Source: Tessaracoccus sp. OS52
GTDB taxonomy: Bacteria > Actinomycetota > Actinomycetes > Propionibacteriales > Propionibacteriaceae
DNA: 64,000 nt
Direction: 5' to 3'
Assembly: GCF_020687685.1 (NCBI RefSeq)
Contig: NZ_JAJEWM010000002.1
Location: 124,001-188,000 of the forward strand
Under the pieces are notes generated by a model that was given only the letters and a program-made list of their open reading frames with translations, ran no database searches and was not told the origin of the DNA. Below, one piece after another: positions 25,002-37,929 of the stretch; within the stretch, counting starts at the first letter, position 1; every line of letters starts with the position of its first letter. The translations under genes and the position numbers were made by a program.

Positions 25002-25646
25002 CTCGAACCGCACGATGCCCCCGGCTGCCTTGGGGGAAAGCCCGATCTGGACCCGGAAGCGGGTCGTCACGTGGCGATGGCTCCACCCAGTCTGGGCTAC
25101 CAGGTCATCGATCCGGGCACGGCCACCGGAGTCGCGGATCCGGCTCCACAGCCATGCCACGAAGGGCTCCGGCTCGGGACCTGCGTCGAGGGCCGAGAGC
25201 AGGGTCTGCTCCACCACGCCGATCCGCCCCGCCCACGTCGTGGTCTCCGCGAGGCGCTCGGGTAGCGAGCCGCCTAGGAACGGTGCGACCTCGTCGACGC
25301 CCACCACCCGACGTGCGAGTTCACGACCGGGGAGGCCAAGCAGACGATAGGCACCCAGGGGGGTCAGGTAGACCTGTACGCAGCGCTGGGTGCCGACGAA
25401 GCGCGTGGTCGCATGGCCCGGCATGAATCCTGCGATGAACGAGGAGTAGCGGCCCGTCCCCTCGCCCTCGGACAGGCTGATGACGTCCAGCGGATCACCG
25501 AACGACACGACCAGAGGCAGCAAACTACCGGCCGGCTGGCGTCGTTCGACGGGATCGTCGGCGCGCTCGTGGGAGCCGACGAATCCCGCGACCAGCCCGG
25601 CAAGGCAAGGGTGCGGACGGTGCCGCACCAACTCCGGGTTCGCCAT
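25002..25646 (-). pseudogene. AraC-family regulator, truncated in the DNA-binding domain
   Basis: About 215 residues remain: a DUF6597-type N-terminal sensor region (HPCLAGLVAGFVGSHE, IAGFMPGHATTRFVG, VQVYLTPLGAYRLLGLPG) and the first helix-turn-helix of the AraC domain (IDDLVAQTGWSHRHVTTRFR, then GLSPKAAGGIVRFE). Homology ends at 25002, before the second helix-turn-helix; the open frame that continues is antisense to the dihydrofolate reductase fragment. DNA binding is probably lost. AATACT 12 bases before the ATG is a candidate leaderless -10. Confidence 0.7.
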
Positions 25647-25736
25647 TGATCCAGTATTGCCGGTCAGATTTGTTCAAGCCACAACAGAAGTTCCGCAGAG
25701 AGAATGGAGCACAAGTGACAGGAAGGAATGCATGCG

Positions 25737-26321
25737 ATGAGAAGACTGGTAGCCGTCGAGTTCCTGAGCGTCGACGGCGTGATGCAAGGCCTCGGCTCGC
25801 CGGACGAGGACCGCGACGGTGGCTTTGAACACGGTGGCTGGGGCGTGCCTTATGGAGACGTCATGCATGAGGTTGTGGATCCGGCGGGTCTTGGCGCAAC
25901 CTCGGCGTACCTGTTCGGGCGTCGAACATACGAGAAGCTGGCCGCCTTCTGGCCGTTCCAGTCGCCCGACAATCCGATGGCAGCCAGCCTGAACTCCGCG
26001 CCCAAGCATGTCGCAACGAGAACCCGCCCGGTGCTCGAATGGGCGGGAGCCGTCCCGCTGCACGAAGAGCTCACTGAGGCGGTTCGAGGCCTGAAGGGCG
26101 AGGGTGACGGAGACGTGGTGATCCTCGGAAGCGGTGACGTCGTGCGCCAGCTGATGGTGGCTGGTCTCATCGACGAGTTGCGGCTGTTCATCCACCCCTT
26201 GCTGTTGGGCGCCGGCAAGCGACTGTTCGGTGAGGTGCCGGCGCCCCGGCCGCTGCGGCTGTCGAGCGTCGGCACCACCAGCAAGGGCACCATCGCGGCG
26301 GTCTACACACTCTATGTGTAG
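25737..26321 (+). CDS. Dihydrofolate reductase family protein (RibD_C domain)
   Basis: The intact protein has 194 residues: VAVEFLSVDGVMQG near the start, AYLFGRRTYEKLAAFW, then DVVILGSGDVVRQLMVAGLIDELRLFIHPLLLGAGKRLF. These are NADPH-binding reductase-fold proteins distinct from true FolA; the substrate is unknown. ATG 25737 lies ten bases after GGAAGG and was preferred to the ATG at 25728, which is too close to it. It diverges from the truncated AraC gene, the usual partner arrangement, so its regulator may be lost. Confidence 0.8.
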   Translation: MRRLVAVEFLSVDGVMQGLGSPDEDRDGGFEHGGWGVPYGDVMHEVVDPAGLGATSAYLFGRRTYEKLAAFWPFQSPDNPMAASLNSAPKHVATRTRPVLEWAGAVPLHEELTEAVRGLKGEGDGDVVILGSGDVVRQLMVAGLIDELRLFIHPLLLGAGKRLFGEVPAPRPLRLSSVGTTSKGTIAAVYTLYV

Positions 26322-26504
26322 ACCGAGCGCATTTTTCCGCCGACAACGGTGGGACAGATGGCCGTAGACCCTGGGCGCTCCAGCATGTCAGGGACCGAAC
26401 GACCTTGGACGAACGTCAAGCGCCTCCTCCTACCCGTGCCGGGGTCTGATCCTGATCGCTGACGACGGCCCCGTGACCTGGAGAGCCAGCTCGCCCTTCA
26501 TCGA

Positions 26505-27320
26505 TCAGATCGCGGCGGCACGCTCCCGCTCCGCACGGGCTCGCGTCCTGGGCGCCAGCGCGATCCCGAACATCAGCATCGCCGCGACGAACAAGACGTG
26601 GAACCACGGTGACGCGTCGGTCACCAGCACGCCGCTGAACGGTGGTACGGCGTGCGCAACGACGGCTGGCCAGATGGACCCGCCGCGGATGGCGACCGCC
26701 GCCAGCAGCGGCGCGAGGAAGGCGATGCCGAGGTTGGCCGCGAGGTTCGCGGCCAGCGGCATCACGTCGGCGACGGCGTAGGCCACCACGAGGGGGAGGT
26801 GCCAGACCATCCACACCAGCCCGATGAGGATGGTCGAGCGCCAGAACCCGAGGTGCGCCAGCGCCTGCGCGAGGTGCCCACGCCACGCAACCTCCTCACC
26901 CAGGGTGCTGAGCATCGTCACCAGGGTGATCGGTATCACGGAGCCGACGACGGCGAGGAGCCATCCCTCGGTCGGCGCCCAGCGCGCCAGCCCGAGTGGC
27001 AGTCCAACCGCAACCTGCACCAGCTGCGCCACCAGAACGGCCGCGAACGCGAACCCTGCCCAGACCAGCGTCCGAGACCAGCTTCGAACGCGCAGCCCCC
27101 ACAGCTCGGGGATCCGGACCCGCAGCGGCACCAGCCAGAGCACGACCACCAGCGACGCGAGGGCCGGTATCCACCTGCCCGCCAGAAGGAGCCAACCGGG
27201 CGGATCGGTGGCGTCCAGGATGAAGGGCAGGACCACCAGCCAGAGGGCGGCCACAACGATGAGAGAGAAGACGATGAAGCTTCTGACACCCTGCTCGGGC
27301 GAGATATTTGTTCGCTGCAC
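26505..27320 (-). CDS. CPBP-family intramembrane metalloprotease
   Basis: The protein has about 271 residues from GTG 27320 with seven or eight transmembrane segments. CPBP (Abi/Rce1-type) motifs are present: GEEVAWRGHL (EExxxR), WMVWHLP (second motif with His) and AVVAHAVPPF (third motif). Such proteases act in the membrane on hydrophobic peptides or prenylated substrates; in bacteria many relate to peptide or bacteriocin self-protection. It diverges from a TetR gene and the shared operator overlaps this start, so repression by that regulator is likely. The start is uncertain: the GTG sits inside the palindrome and could be replaced by a start further in. Confidence 0.75.
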   Translation of the reverse strand: MQRTNISPEQGVRSFIVFSLIVVAALWLVVLPFILDATDPPGWLLLAGRWIPALASLVVVLWLVPLRVRIPELWGLRVRSWSRTLVWAGFAFAAVLVAQLVQVAVGLPLGLARWAPTEGWLLAVVGSVIPITLVTMLSTLGEEVAWRGHLAQALAHLGFWRSTILIGLVWMVWHLPLVVAYAVADVMPLAANLAANLGIAFLAPLLAAVAIRGGSIWPAVVAHAVPPFSGVLVTDASPWFHVLFVAAMLMFGIALAPRTRARAERERAAAI

Positions 27321-27325
27321 AAATA
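27305..27325. promoter_or_regulatory. Palindromic operator between CPBP protease and TetR genes
   Basis: TATTTGT (27305-27311) and ACAAATA (27319-27325) are perfect 7-base inverted arms with a 7-base spacer, an AT-rich island in very GC-rich DNA. They lie exactly between the divergent genes, as expected for a TetR-family operator. They overlap a candidate TetR-gene promoter (TTGTTC 27308-27313, 17-base spacer, TAGCCT 27331-27336), implying autorepression. Confidence 0.75.
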
Positions 27326-27363
27326 GAGCGTAGCCTGTGGGCAAGAGCAATGGAAGGGGTGCC

Positions 27364-27975
27364 ATGGCAAAGGGACGCAGGGGTCCCCGTGGCGATATCG
27401 ACAGGGACCTGATCGTGGAAGCCGCCCGCGCCATCGTCGAGCGCGACGGCGCGTCGGCGCTGAGCCTCCGCGCCGTCGCCGCCGAGGCGGGGGTGGCACC
27501 CAACGCCGTCTACACCTACGTCGCCGACATGCGCGACCTCACCAACGCCGTGGCCGACGCGTTCATCGGCACCTGGGACCTCACGCTGCTCGACTCCGCC
27601 GCACCGAGGGAAGCTGCCGCGTCCTTCATCCGACAGGTGTGGGACCAGTTCACGTCCCACCCCGGCCAGGCCGACCTCTTGGGTCGATACCGAGTGGTTG
27701 GCGTGAACTCGCTGGCGCTGCAGGAGGCGCTGCTCGGGTTCCTGACCGAACGCGCGGGGCTGGGGCTGGCGCATGCAGCGTCGGGTACCTACCTGTTGAC
27801 GGCTTGGCTGCACGGTCGGGCGCTGCTGCGTGCCTCCGACGACGAGGACGTCCCCGCCGGGCTGCTCACAGGGCTGGACCCGGCAGAGATCCCGCTGACC
27901 CTGGCCGCATCACGGCTGCCGACCGGAGACCTCGACGAACTCGAGCTACTCCTGGACGCATTGGGCCTGCGGTGA
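27364..27975 (+). CDS. TetR-family transcriptional regulator
   Basis: The protein has 203 residues. The N-terminal helix-turn-helix is DLIVEAARAIVERDGASALSL followed by RAVAAEAGVAPNAVYTYVADM (about 15-62). The all-helical C-terminal ligand domain is of the TetR_C type found in actinobacteria. ATG 27364 follows GGAAGGGG. It likely binds the palindrome at 27305-27325 to control itself and the divergent membrane protease; the ligand is unknown. Confidence 0.85.
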   Translation: MAKGRRGPRGDIDRDLIVEAARAIVERDGASALSLRAVAAEAGVAPNAVYTYVADMRDLTNAVADAFIGTWDLTLLDSAAPREAAASFIRQVWDQFTSHPGQADLLGRYRVVGVNSLALQEALLGFLTERAGLGLAHAASGTYLLTAWLHGRALLRASDDEDVPAGLLTGLDPAEIPLTLAASRLPTGDLDELELLLDALGLR

Positions 27976-28059
27976 CGCGATCCCAGTCCTTGGACACAGC
28001 GTCCACCGAGTCAGCCGACATTCCGACCGCACGGCCACGCGAAGCCGCATGATGGGTCG

Positions 28060-28392
28060 ATGACGAGTCTCGATCTGGCGAAGATGCGGGCGGAACTCAA
28101 CGCGAAGGAAGCCGACCTGCGTCGCTCCATCGAGCGCCTGACTGCGCCACCCGCCGAAGGGGCCACGATCGGATTCGGCAAGCGCATAGGAGAAGGCACC
28201 ACCCAAGCCATCCAGCAGATGGCGGACGCCTCGTCCGCTCAGGCCCTCAACTCCACCCTCGACGCAGTGCTGCGCGCGACGGCCAAGCTGGCCGAGGGCA
28301 CCTACGGGCAGTGTGACGTCTGCGGTGAACCGATCGACGACGACCGGCTCCAGTTCCGTCCTTGGTCGACGCGGTGCATGGACCACGCCTGA
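28060..28392 (+). CDS. TraR/DksA-family zinc-finger-like protein
   Basis: The protein has 110 residues: an N-terminal helical hairpin (about 3-75; LAKMRAELNAKEADLRRSI and later IQQMADASSAQALN) and a C-terminal finger CDVCGEPIDDDRLQFRPWS then TRCMDH. The DksA family normally has four cysteines; here the last is His, giving C3H. These proteins enter the RNA polymerase secondary channel and modulate transcription. CATGAT 12 bases before the ATG is a possible leaderless -10. It faces the HIT gene tail to tail. Confidence 0.75.
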   Translation: MTSLDLAKMRAELNAKEADLRRSIERLTAPPAEGATIGFGKRIGEGTTQAIQQMADASSAQALNSTLDAVLRATAKLAEGTYGQCDVCGEPIDDDRLQFRPWSTRCMDHA

Positions 28393-28552
28393 CCCCCCGC
28401 CGCTCCACTCCCTCATGCCAGCGCTTACCCGAGCGGTGTGCATCAGCGAGCGTCCCGATTGGCTCGAATGGACGAACAGGGGAGTACGGGACGATAAACA
28501 AGGTGCAGCATGAGGCGGCGTGAGAATCCCGCTGTGGGAGTCCCGGCAGGGA

Positions 28553-29008
28553 TCAGTGGGTCTCCGAAGGCTGGATGGCGCTCCTGATCTCTGCCGCGTC
28601 GTCGTCAAGGAGGGTTCGCTGCCGTTCCTGCGTCTCCGGATTGATGGTCCAGCCGTCGTCGGTGTACCGGGGAATGACGTGAAGGTGGAAGTGGAAGACC
28701 GACTGGAAGGCGGCTTCGCCGTCGCACACGAGGACGTTGATCCCCTCACATCCCAGGCCTGAGCGCCTGAGGGCTCGTGCAATCTTGTGTCCGACGGACC
28801 AAACGTGAGAACCCGTGGCTGCATCTAGGTCCTCGAGGCCGACCCTGTGCCGGCGTGGCACCACCAGCACGTGGCCGCGCGTGACCGGGTAGCGGTCCAT
28901 GAAGGCCACGACGGTCTCGTCCTCGTACACGACACTGGCCTCGTGCTGACGGGCCGCTATCGCGCAGAAGACGCAGTCGTCGGTCTCCGGTGAAGCATTC
29001 GCAGTCAT
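28553..29008 (-). CDS. HIT-family nucleotide hydrolase/transferase
   Basis: The protein has 151 residues. DCVFCAIAARQ near the start supplies a CxxC zinc site, EDETVVAFMDRYPVTRGHVLVVPRRH is the conserved nucleotide-binding core, and VFHFHLHVIPRY is the histidine triad (HxHxH) with the catalytic middle His. HIT proteins hydrolyse or transfer nucleoside monophosphates from AMP-amine or dinucleotide substrates. ATG 29008 was chosen at the start of the zinc-site homology. Confidence 0.85.
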   Translation of the reverse strand: MTANASPETDDCVFCAIAARQHEASVVYEDETVVAFMDRYPVTRGHVLVVPRRHRVGLEDLDAATGSHVWSVGHKIARALRRSGLGCEGINVLVCDGEAAFQSVFHFHLHVIPRYTDDGWTINPETQERQRTLLDDDAAEIRSAIQPSETH

Positions 29009-29057
29009 GCCGCAATGGTCCCAGTTGGGCACTGGCTGAGCCTGCCGCAACGAAGAA

Positions 29058-29085
29058 ACCCGCGCCGACCTAAGTCGACGCGGGT
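29058..29085 (-). terminator. Intrinsic terminator after tRNA-Ile
   Basis: ACCCGCGCCGAC (29058-29069) and GTCGACGCGGGT (29074-29085) form a 12-position stem with one mismatch and a 4-base loop. On the minus strand it is followed by a T-rich run (TTTCTTCG). It lies four bases after the tRNA CCA end. Confidence 0.8.
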
Positions 29086-29088
29086 CGT

Positions 29089-29165
29089 TGGTGGGCCTAA
29101 CTGGACTTGAACCAGTGACCTCTGCCTTATCAGGGCAGCGCTCTAACCGTCTGAGCTATAGGCCC
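29089..29165 (-). tRNA. tRNA-Ile (anticodon GAT), CCA encoded
   Basis: The minus-strand sequence folds as a cloverleaf: acceptor GGGCCTA/TAGGCCC, D-arm with AGCTCAGACGGTTAGAGC, anticodon loop CTGATAA with GAT, and T-arm CTGGTTCAAGTCCAG. Discriminator A is followed by encoded CCA (29091-29089). It is the usual tRNA downstream of gyrA in this group; the tRNA-Ala often found next to it is absent here. Confidence 0.95.
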
Positions 29166-29236
29166 GTAACCGACGACTGACTCTAGCGCACGGGCCGTAC
29201 CCGAATCAAAACGGGTAGCCGTGCCCGGGAGGGGGC

Positions 29237-30287
29237 TCAGTCCTCGGCGAGGGTGACCTCGAGGCCGCCGATGACGGTGGCCGCGAGGTTGTACAGGAAC
29301 GCGAACAGCGTCGCGACGGCGGTGAGGATGACGACGTCGATGGCTGCCAGAACAGCGGCAGCCCCGAGAACGCGCGGTGCGTTGATGTAGTCCTCGATGC
29401 GGAAGGGGGCGTCGCCCTGGTTGCCGATGAGGGTGGTGAGGAACTGGTTCAGCGACTCGAGCGCACCCGAACCGGCGATCACCGACCACAGGACCCACGC
29501 GATGACCATCATCATGATGCCGAACGCGATGGAGAACAGGAACGTCGTCTTCATCACCGACCAAGGGTCCAGCCGGGCAAGCCGCAACCTCGCCTTGCGG
29601 GTGCGGCGGACCCCGTTGCGGAGGCTGGCCGTCCTGGGTGCAGAGACCGCGGACGACGGCGTGTGGCGCCGCGGGGTGCCCGGCTGCTGCTTGGCCTGGT
29701 CGGCTGCTCGCACGGCGGCCCCGGCGATCACACCGGCGGCTGCCGCCGCGCCCACCTCCGAGGCCGGCCTTGGGCCGGTCTCACCCACTCGGGCAGTGCC
29801 CGGGCCAGGGGCGGGACGTCCAGGAGCGCCTCCGGCGCCGGGACCGGCGGTGCGGCCGGGACGGGCGCCAGGCGCACCGGGAGCCAGCTTGCCCGCAGCT
29901 TCCGCGTCGAGAGGCTGCCACGCCCAGGAGGCGGCGGATTCCTGCGGACCCGGAGTGGGGAGATCCTTCGGCTTGGCGGCCTCACCGTTGCGGTTGGCCG
30001 GCGAGCCATCCGACGGCGTGGGCGCGGCCCCGCCGTCGGTGCGAGAGGGGGTCTGGACCGAGGTGCCCTGGTTCTGCGGCGCGGCAGCTGGGGGTGCGGT
30101 CGGGTCGAACGGCGGGGGCGTCGGCCGCGTTGGGCGCGGTGCGTTCGCGCCTACCGGACCGTCGCCCTGACCGCCCTCGGGTCGGCTCGCCGAGCCGCCC
30201 TTTGCCGGGCCCTCGGCCGGAGCGTCACGGCGCGCAGAGAAGTCCAGACCGGGGGAACCGTTGTTCCCCGGCCAGCGTGGCGAGCTA

Positions 30288-30295
<8 letters not shown>
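29237..30295 (-). CDS. DUF3566 transmembrane protein downstream of gyrA
   Basis: The protein has 352 residues. The first about 230 are low-complexity Pro/Gly/Ala-rich and cytosolic. The C-terminal 120 carry DUF3566: [30 protein letters not shown], two transmembrane segments (about 250-275 and 310-335) and the end [16 protein letters not shown]. The gene is conserved after gyrA in Actinobacteria; its function is unknown. ATG 30295 lies six bases after AGGAGG, while the upstream ATG 30301 directly abuts it; the start overlaps the gyrA end by eight bases. Confidence 0.85.
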
Positions 30296-32912
<2,617 letters not shown>

Positions 32913-32945
32913 CGGTTACCTTCTTGAATTGCTGGGCGGGCCGGA

Positions 32946-35017
<2,072 letters not shown>

Positions 35018-35032
35018 CCGGGCAACGTCTCA

Positions 35033-35060
35033 ACTCTACCCTGTCCGGGCCGAAATCGAA
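35033..35060 (-). promoter_or_regulatory. gyrB promoter
   Basis: On the minus strand TTCGAT (35060-35055), a 16-base spacer and TAGAGT (35038-35033) make a sigma70-type promoter with a leader of about 50 bases to the gyrB GTG. Confidence 0.55.
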
Positions 35061-35181
35061 GGGTCGGACGGCGGCGTGGCTGCCCCCCAAATCGCCGGAA
35101 CAGGCGATTGGAGCCGTTTTGGGGCCACTTCCCTACTCCCGATACGCGCCCCGGGCTCCTGAGGCGCCAAAATCGCGGCGA

Positions 35182-36516
35182 TCAGCCGACAAGCGAGTCG
35201 AGGATGCCGGTCATGAGCTCCGCGCTGCCGATGCCCGTGTCGTCGAGGCCCGGGCTGAAGCCCATCCGCACCACCACCAAGCCCTCCGACGGGACGATGT
35301 ATAGGCGCTGCCCGTCGTGTCCCTGGGCCCAGAAACCGTCGGCCGGGAACCCAGGGAGCGCGACGTCGCCGTCGACGTCCCGGTTCAGCCACCAGCCCGC
35401 GCCGTACGGAGTCGGGATGAGTTCGTCGGCGACGGTGGGCTCAGTTGCCCCCGCCACCCAGCCCTCCGGCAGGAGCCGGGCGCCGCTCACCACGCCGTCC
35501 TCCAGGACGAACTGCCCGATGGCGGCCCATTCGCGCGGGGTCGCCCACAGGTAGGAACCACACACCGGCGTGCCCGAGGCGTCCAGTTCCCACTGCGCCG
35601 ACGGCAGCCCGAGCGGCTCCAGCAGCAGTTCGCGCGCCAGGTTGGCGTCGCCGTCGACGGCTTCGCTGGCCACCTCGCACAGCAGGTTGGTGGATCCGGT
35701 GGAGTACTGCTGGAAGTCGCCGACGGGGTGCGCCAGCGGCTGGCTCGCCACGTAGTCGCCCATGTCCTCGGTGAGGTAGAGCATGGCCGTGATTGGGGTG
35801 CCGAGGTCGTAGGTCTCATCCCAGGCCAGTCCGGCTGTCATCCGCATCAGGTGGTCTGCGGTGATGGTGCTGTGCTCGCCTGTCCACTCCTGGCGCAGGT
35901 CGGAGGCCCGGATGTCGAAGCCGTTCTCCTCCACGAGTCTGCCCACCAGCAGGTTGGCCACGCTCTTGGACATCGACCAGCCCAGTTGCGGGGTCTCGGC
36001 CGTGAAACCGTCGGCGTAGCGCTCCGCCACGAGCTCCCCGTCCTTCACGACGACGATCGCGCGCGTCCCCAGGCCCTCGGCGAACGCCGCGTCGATGGCC
36101 GCCTCGACCCCCTCGCGTGTCGACGTCGGGGCGGGGGCGTCGATGAGCGGGTGGGCGTCTGTGATCGGGGTGGCCGCGGGGAAGGCCGGGCGCTCGTCGG
36201 CGAGCGCGCAGCCGTGGCCCTCGGTGTACCAGGCGGTCTGGGCGGCGAGCAGCCCGAGCACGGAGGCCCTGACCGAGCCGTCGTCGGAGCTGCTGGTCCG
36301 CAGGTAGGGCACCAAGGGGTTGGGCGGCAGGTCGGAGGCGGGATCCGTCCGGTCAGCGATGTGTTCCAGCGCGCAGGCGTTGTGTGCGGCGTAGCCGGTG
36401 GCGGTGAGCAGCAGCGGCCGAACGTACCAATAGGCCCCCACCGCGGCGGTGGTCACGACCAGCGCCAGCGTCAGCAGCACCCAGCGTGCGCGGCGACTCC
36501 GCCGTCGTTCAGCCAT
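35182..36516 (-). CDS. Serine hydrolase of the beta-lactamase/EstB class, membrane-anchored
   Basis: The protein has 444 residues. An N-terminal Arg-rich stretch and one hydrophobic segment (about 12-30) make an uncleaved anchor or signal peptide, so the enzyme is outside the cell. The class C beta-lactamase-like domain shows WSMSKSVANLLVG (SxxK with Ser and Lys, near 180) and QQYSTGSTNLL (YxS/T equivalent near 268); the third motif is about HDGQRLY. Relatives include 6-aminohexanoate-dimer hydrolases and esterases; a true antibiotic beta-lactamase is less likely. It is in the block inserted between dciA and gyrB. Confidence 0.8.
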   Translation of the reverse strand: MAERRRSRRARWVLLTLALVVTTAAVGAYWYVRPLLLTATGYAAHNACALEHIADRTDPASDLPPNPLVPYLRTSSSDDGSVRASVLGLLAAQTAWYTEGHGCALADERPAFPAATPITDAHPLIDAPAPTSTREGVEAAIDAAFAEGLGTRAIVVVKDGELVAERYADGFTAETPQLGWSMSKSVANLLVGRLVEENGFDIRASDLRQEWTGEHSTITADHLMRMTAGLAWDETYDLGTPITAMLYLTEDMGDYVASQPLAHPVGDFQQYSTGSTNLLCEVASEAVDGDANLARELLLEPLGLPSAQWELDASGTPVCGSYLWATPREWAAIGQFVLEDGVVSGARLLPEGWVAGATEPTVADELIPTPYGAGWWLNRDVDGDVALPGFPADGFWAQGHDGQRLYIVPSEGLVVVRMGFSPGLDDTGIGSAELMTGILDSLVG

Positions 36517-36597
36517 GGCGACACGATAACGCCGGGTCGGCGCACGCGCCGTCGGGCCGCCGAACTCGCGTTGGCCTGGCGTGCAAGGCCCGCTTGG

Positions 36598-36603
36598 TAG
36601 CGT
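36598..36603 (+). promoter_or_regulatory. Leaderless -10 element TAGCGT for the AraC-type gene
   Basis: TAGCGT starts 13 bases before GTG 36611; no ribosome-binding site precedes the GTG. Confidence 0.45.
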
Positions 36604-36610
36604 CTCGGGT

Positions 36611-37021
36611 GTGTCCGCCAGTTCCGAACAGCAGAGCGCCGTGACCCTGGCCCATCTGCGTCGCGCCCGGGACCTGATGGACCGCGACTACGCGAGTCCG
36701 CTTGATGTCCCGACGATGGCCCAGCGCGCGCTGATGTCACCGTCGCACTTCTCCCGCGAGTTCAAACGCGCCTACGGTGAGACCCCGCACTCCTACCTGC
36801 TGACCCGTCGCATCGAGCGGGCCATGCACCTCCTGCGGGCCGGCGTCTCGGTCACCGACGCGTGCATGCGCGTCGGCTGGACGTCGCTCGGCTCGTTCTC
36901 GGCGCGATTCACCGAGGTGGTGGGTGAGTCGCCGACCGCCTACCGGGCGCGCGAACACAGCCAGACCGAGGAACTCCCCGCCTGCATCGCCAAGATCCTG
37001 CTCCGGCCACCCCGCTGGTGA
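36611..37021 (+). CDS. AraC-type helix-turn-helix regulator (short form)
   Basis: The protein has about 136 residues and is almost entirely the AraC DNA-binding domain: LDVPTMAQRALMSPSHFSREFKRAYGETPHSYLL (first helix-turn-helix) and VSVTDACMRVGWTSLGSFSARFTEVVGESPTAYR (second). There is no ligand domain. This short AraC, a VOC protein and a DUF1801 protein often travel together, and both follow here. An alternative GTG at 36581 would add ten residues. It probably regulates the genes behind it. Confidence 0.82.
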   Translation: MSASSEQQSAVTLAHLRRARDLMDRDYASPLDVPTMAQRALMSPSHFSREFKRAYGETPHSYLLTRRIERAMHLLRAGVSVTDACMRVGWTSLGSFSARFTEVVGESPTAYRAREHSQTEELPACIAKILLRPPRW

Positions 37022-37063
37022 AACCGAGCAGTTTTGGAGAAGCATCGACGTGTGGGCGTTGCC

Positions 37064-37069
37064 TAGCGT
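37064..37069 (+). promoter_or_regulatory. Leaderless -10 element TAGCGT for the VOC gene
   Basis: TAGCGT starts 13 bases before ATG 37077 and there is no Shine-Dalgarno sequence. Confidence 0.45.
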
Positions 37070-37076
37070 TTGTGAC

Positions 37077-37481
37077 ATGAATCAGATCTCAGTCAAGTAC
37101 GTGCCCGTGACCGTCCTCGACGTCGACGAGGCACTCGCCTTCTACCGCGACGCCCTCGGCCTGGAGGTGGCCTCCGACGTCTCCAACGGCGACTTCCGCT
37201 GGGTGTCGCTCGCCGTGCCCGGGCAGGACCTCAGCCTGGTGCTCTCCGCACCGGGCGCCGGCCGCTCCGAGGAGGACGCCGCTGCCCTGGAACGCCTCGT
37301 CGCCAAGGGAGCGATCGGCCCGCTGGTCCTGTCGGTCCCGGATCTCGACGCCGTCTACGAAACCCTCAGCGCCTCGGGTGCCGAAGTCCTGCAGGAGCCC
37401 ATGGACCAGCCCTGGGGCCCGCGGGACGCCGCCTTCCGCGACCCGTCGGGCAACATGATCCGCATCAACGCGGAGGGATAG
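37077..37481 (+). CDS. VOC (glyoxalase/bleomycin-resistance) family protein
   Basis: The protein has 134 residues with two beta-alpha-beta-beta-beta modules: VKYVPVTVLDVDEALAFYRDALGLEV and IGPLVLSVPDLDAVYETLSASGAEVLQEP, ending with AAFRDPSGNMIRINAE. Family members bind a metal or small molecule; a reaction is not evident here. The gene sits between a short AraC regulator and a DUF1801 gene (4-base gap to the latter), forming one functional group of unknown substrate. Confidence 0.82.
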   Translation: MNQISVKYVPVTVLDVDEALAFYRDALGLEVASDVSNGDFRWVSLAVPGQDLSLVLSAPGAGRSEEDAAALERLVAKGAIGPLVLSVPDLDAVYETLSASGAEVLQEPMDQPWGPRDAAFRDPSGNMIRINAEG

Positions 37482-37485
37482 GCCG

Positions 37486-37929
37486 ATGAGCTCAGCGGGA
37501 CTCAGCAAAGAGGAGAGGGCCGCCATAAAGGAACGCGCCGCCGAGGTGCGGGCACCCCGGAAGCGGATGACCAAGCAGGAGAAGGCCGCGCAGGACGCCC
37601 AGGATGTCGAGCAGAAGATCGCTTCCCTCGAGGGAAGCGACAAGGAGATCGCGGAACGGATCCATCGGATTGTCACCACCGTCGCACCGCAGCTGGCACC
37701 CAAGCTCTGGTACGGGATGCCCGCCTATGCACTCGACGGGAACGTGCTGTGCTTCTTCCAGGACGCGAAGAAGTTCGGCGCCCGCTACGCCACCTTCGGC
37801 TTCAACGACCGGGCCAACCTCGACGACGGCACGCTCTGGGCGACGTCGTTCGCCATCACCGCCATCGGCGCCAAGGAGGAGGAACAGCTCACCGCTCTGG
37901 TGAGAAACGCGGTCGGGGACCGGGACTGA
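37486..37929 (+). CDS. DUF1801 (YdhG-type) protein
   Basis: The protein has 147 residues. The N-terminal 45 residues are charged and helical (KEERAAIKERAAEVRAPRKR, then KQEKAAQDAQD). Residues 50-145 are the DUF1801 fold: IAERIHRIVTTVAPQLAPKLWYGMPAYALDGNVLCFF, then ATFGFNDRANLDDG. Some relatives are called iron chaperones, but the biochemical role is poorly defined. GGAGG precedes the ATG, and it follows the VOC gene by four bases. Confidence 0.8.
   Translation: MSSAGLSKEERAAIKERAAEVRAPRKRMTKQEKAAQDAQDVEQKIASLEGSDKEIAERIHRIVTTVAPQLAPKLWYGMPAYALDGNVLCFFQDAKKFGARYATFGFNDRANLDDGTLWATSFAITAIGAKEEEQLTALVRNAVGDRD

Noticed and set aside
29089-29165. Integration (att) site at tRNA-Ile
   Set aside because: No integrase gene or duplicated tRNA 3' end was found nearby.
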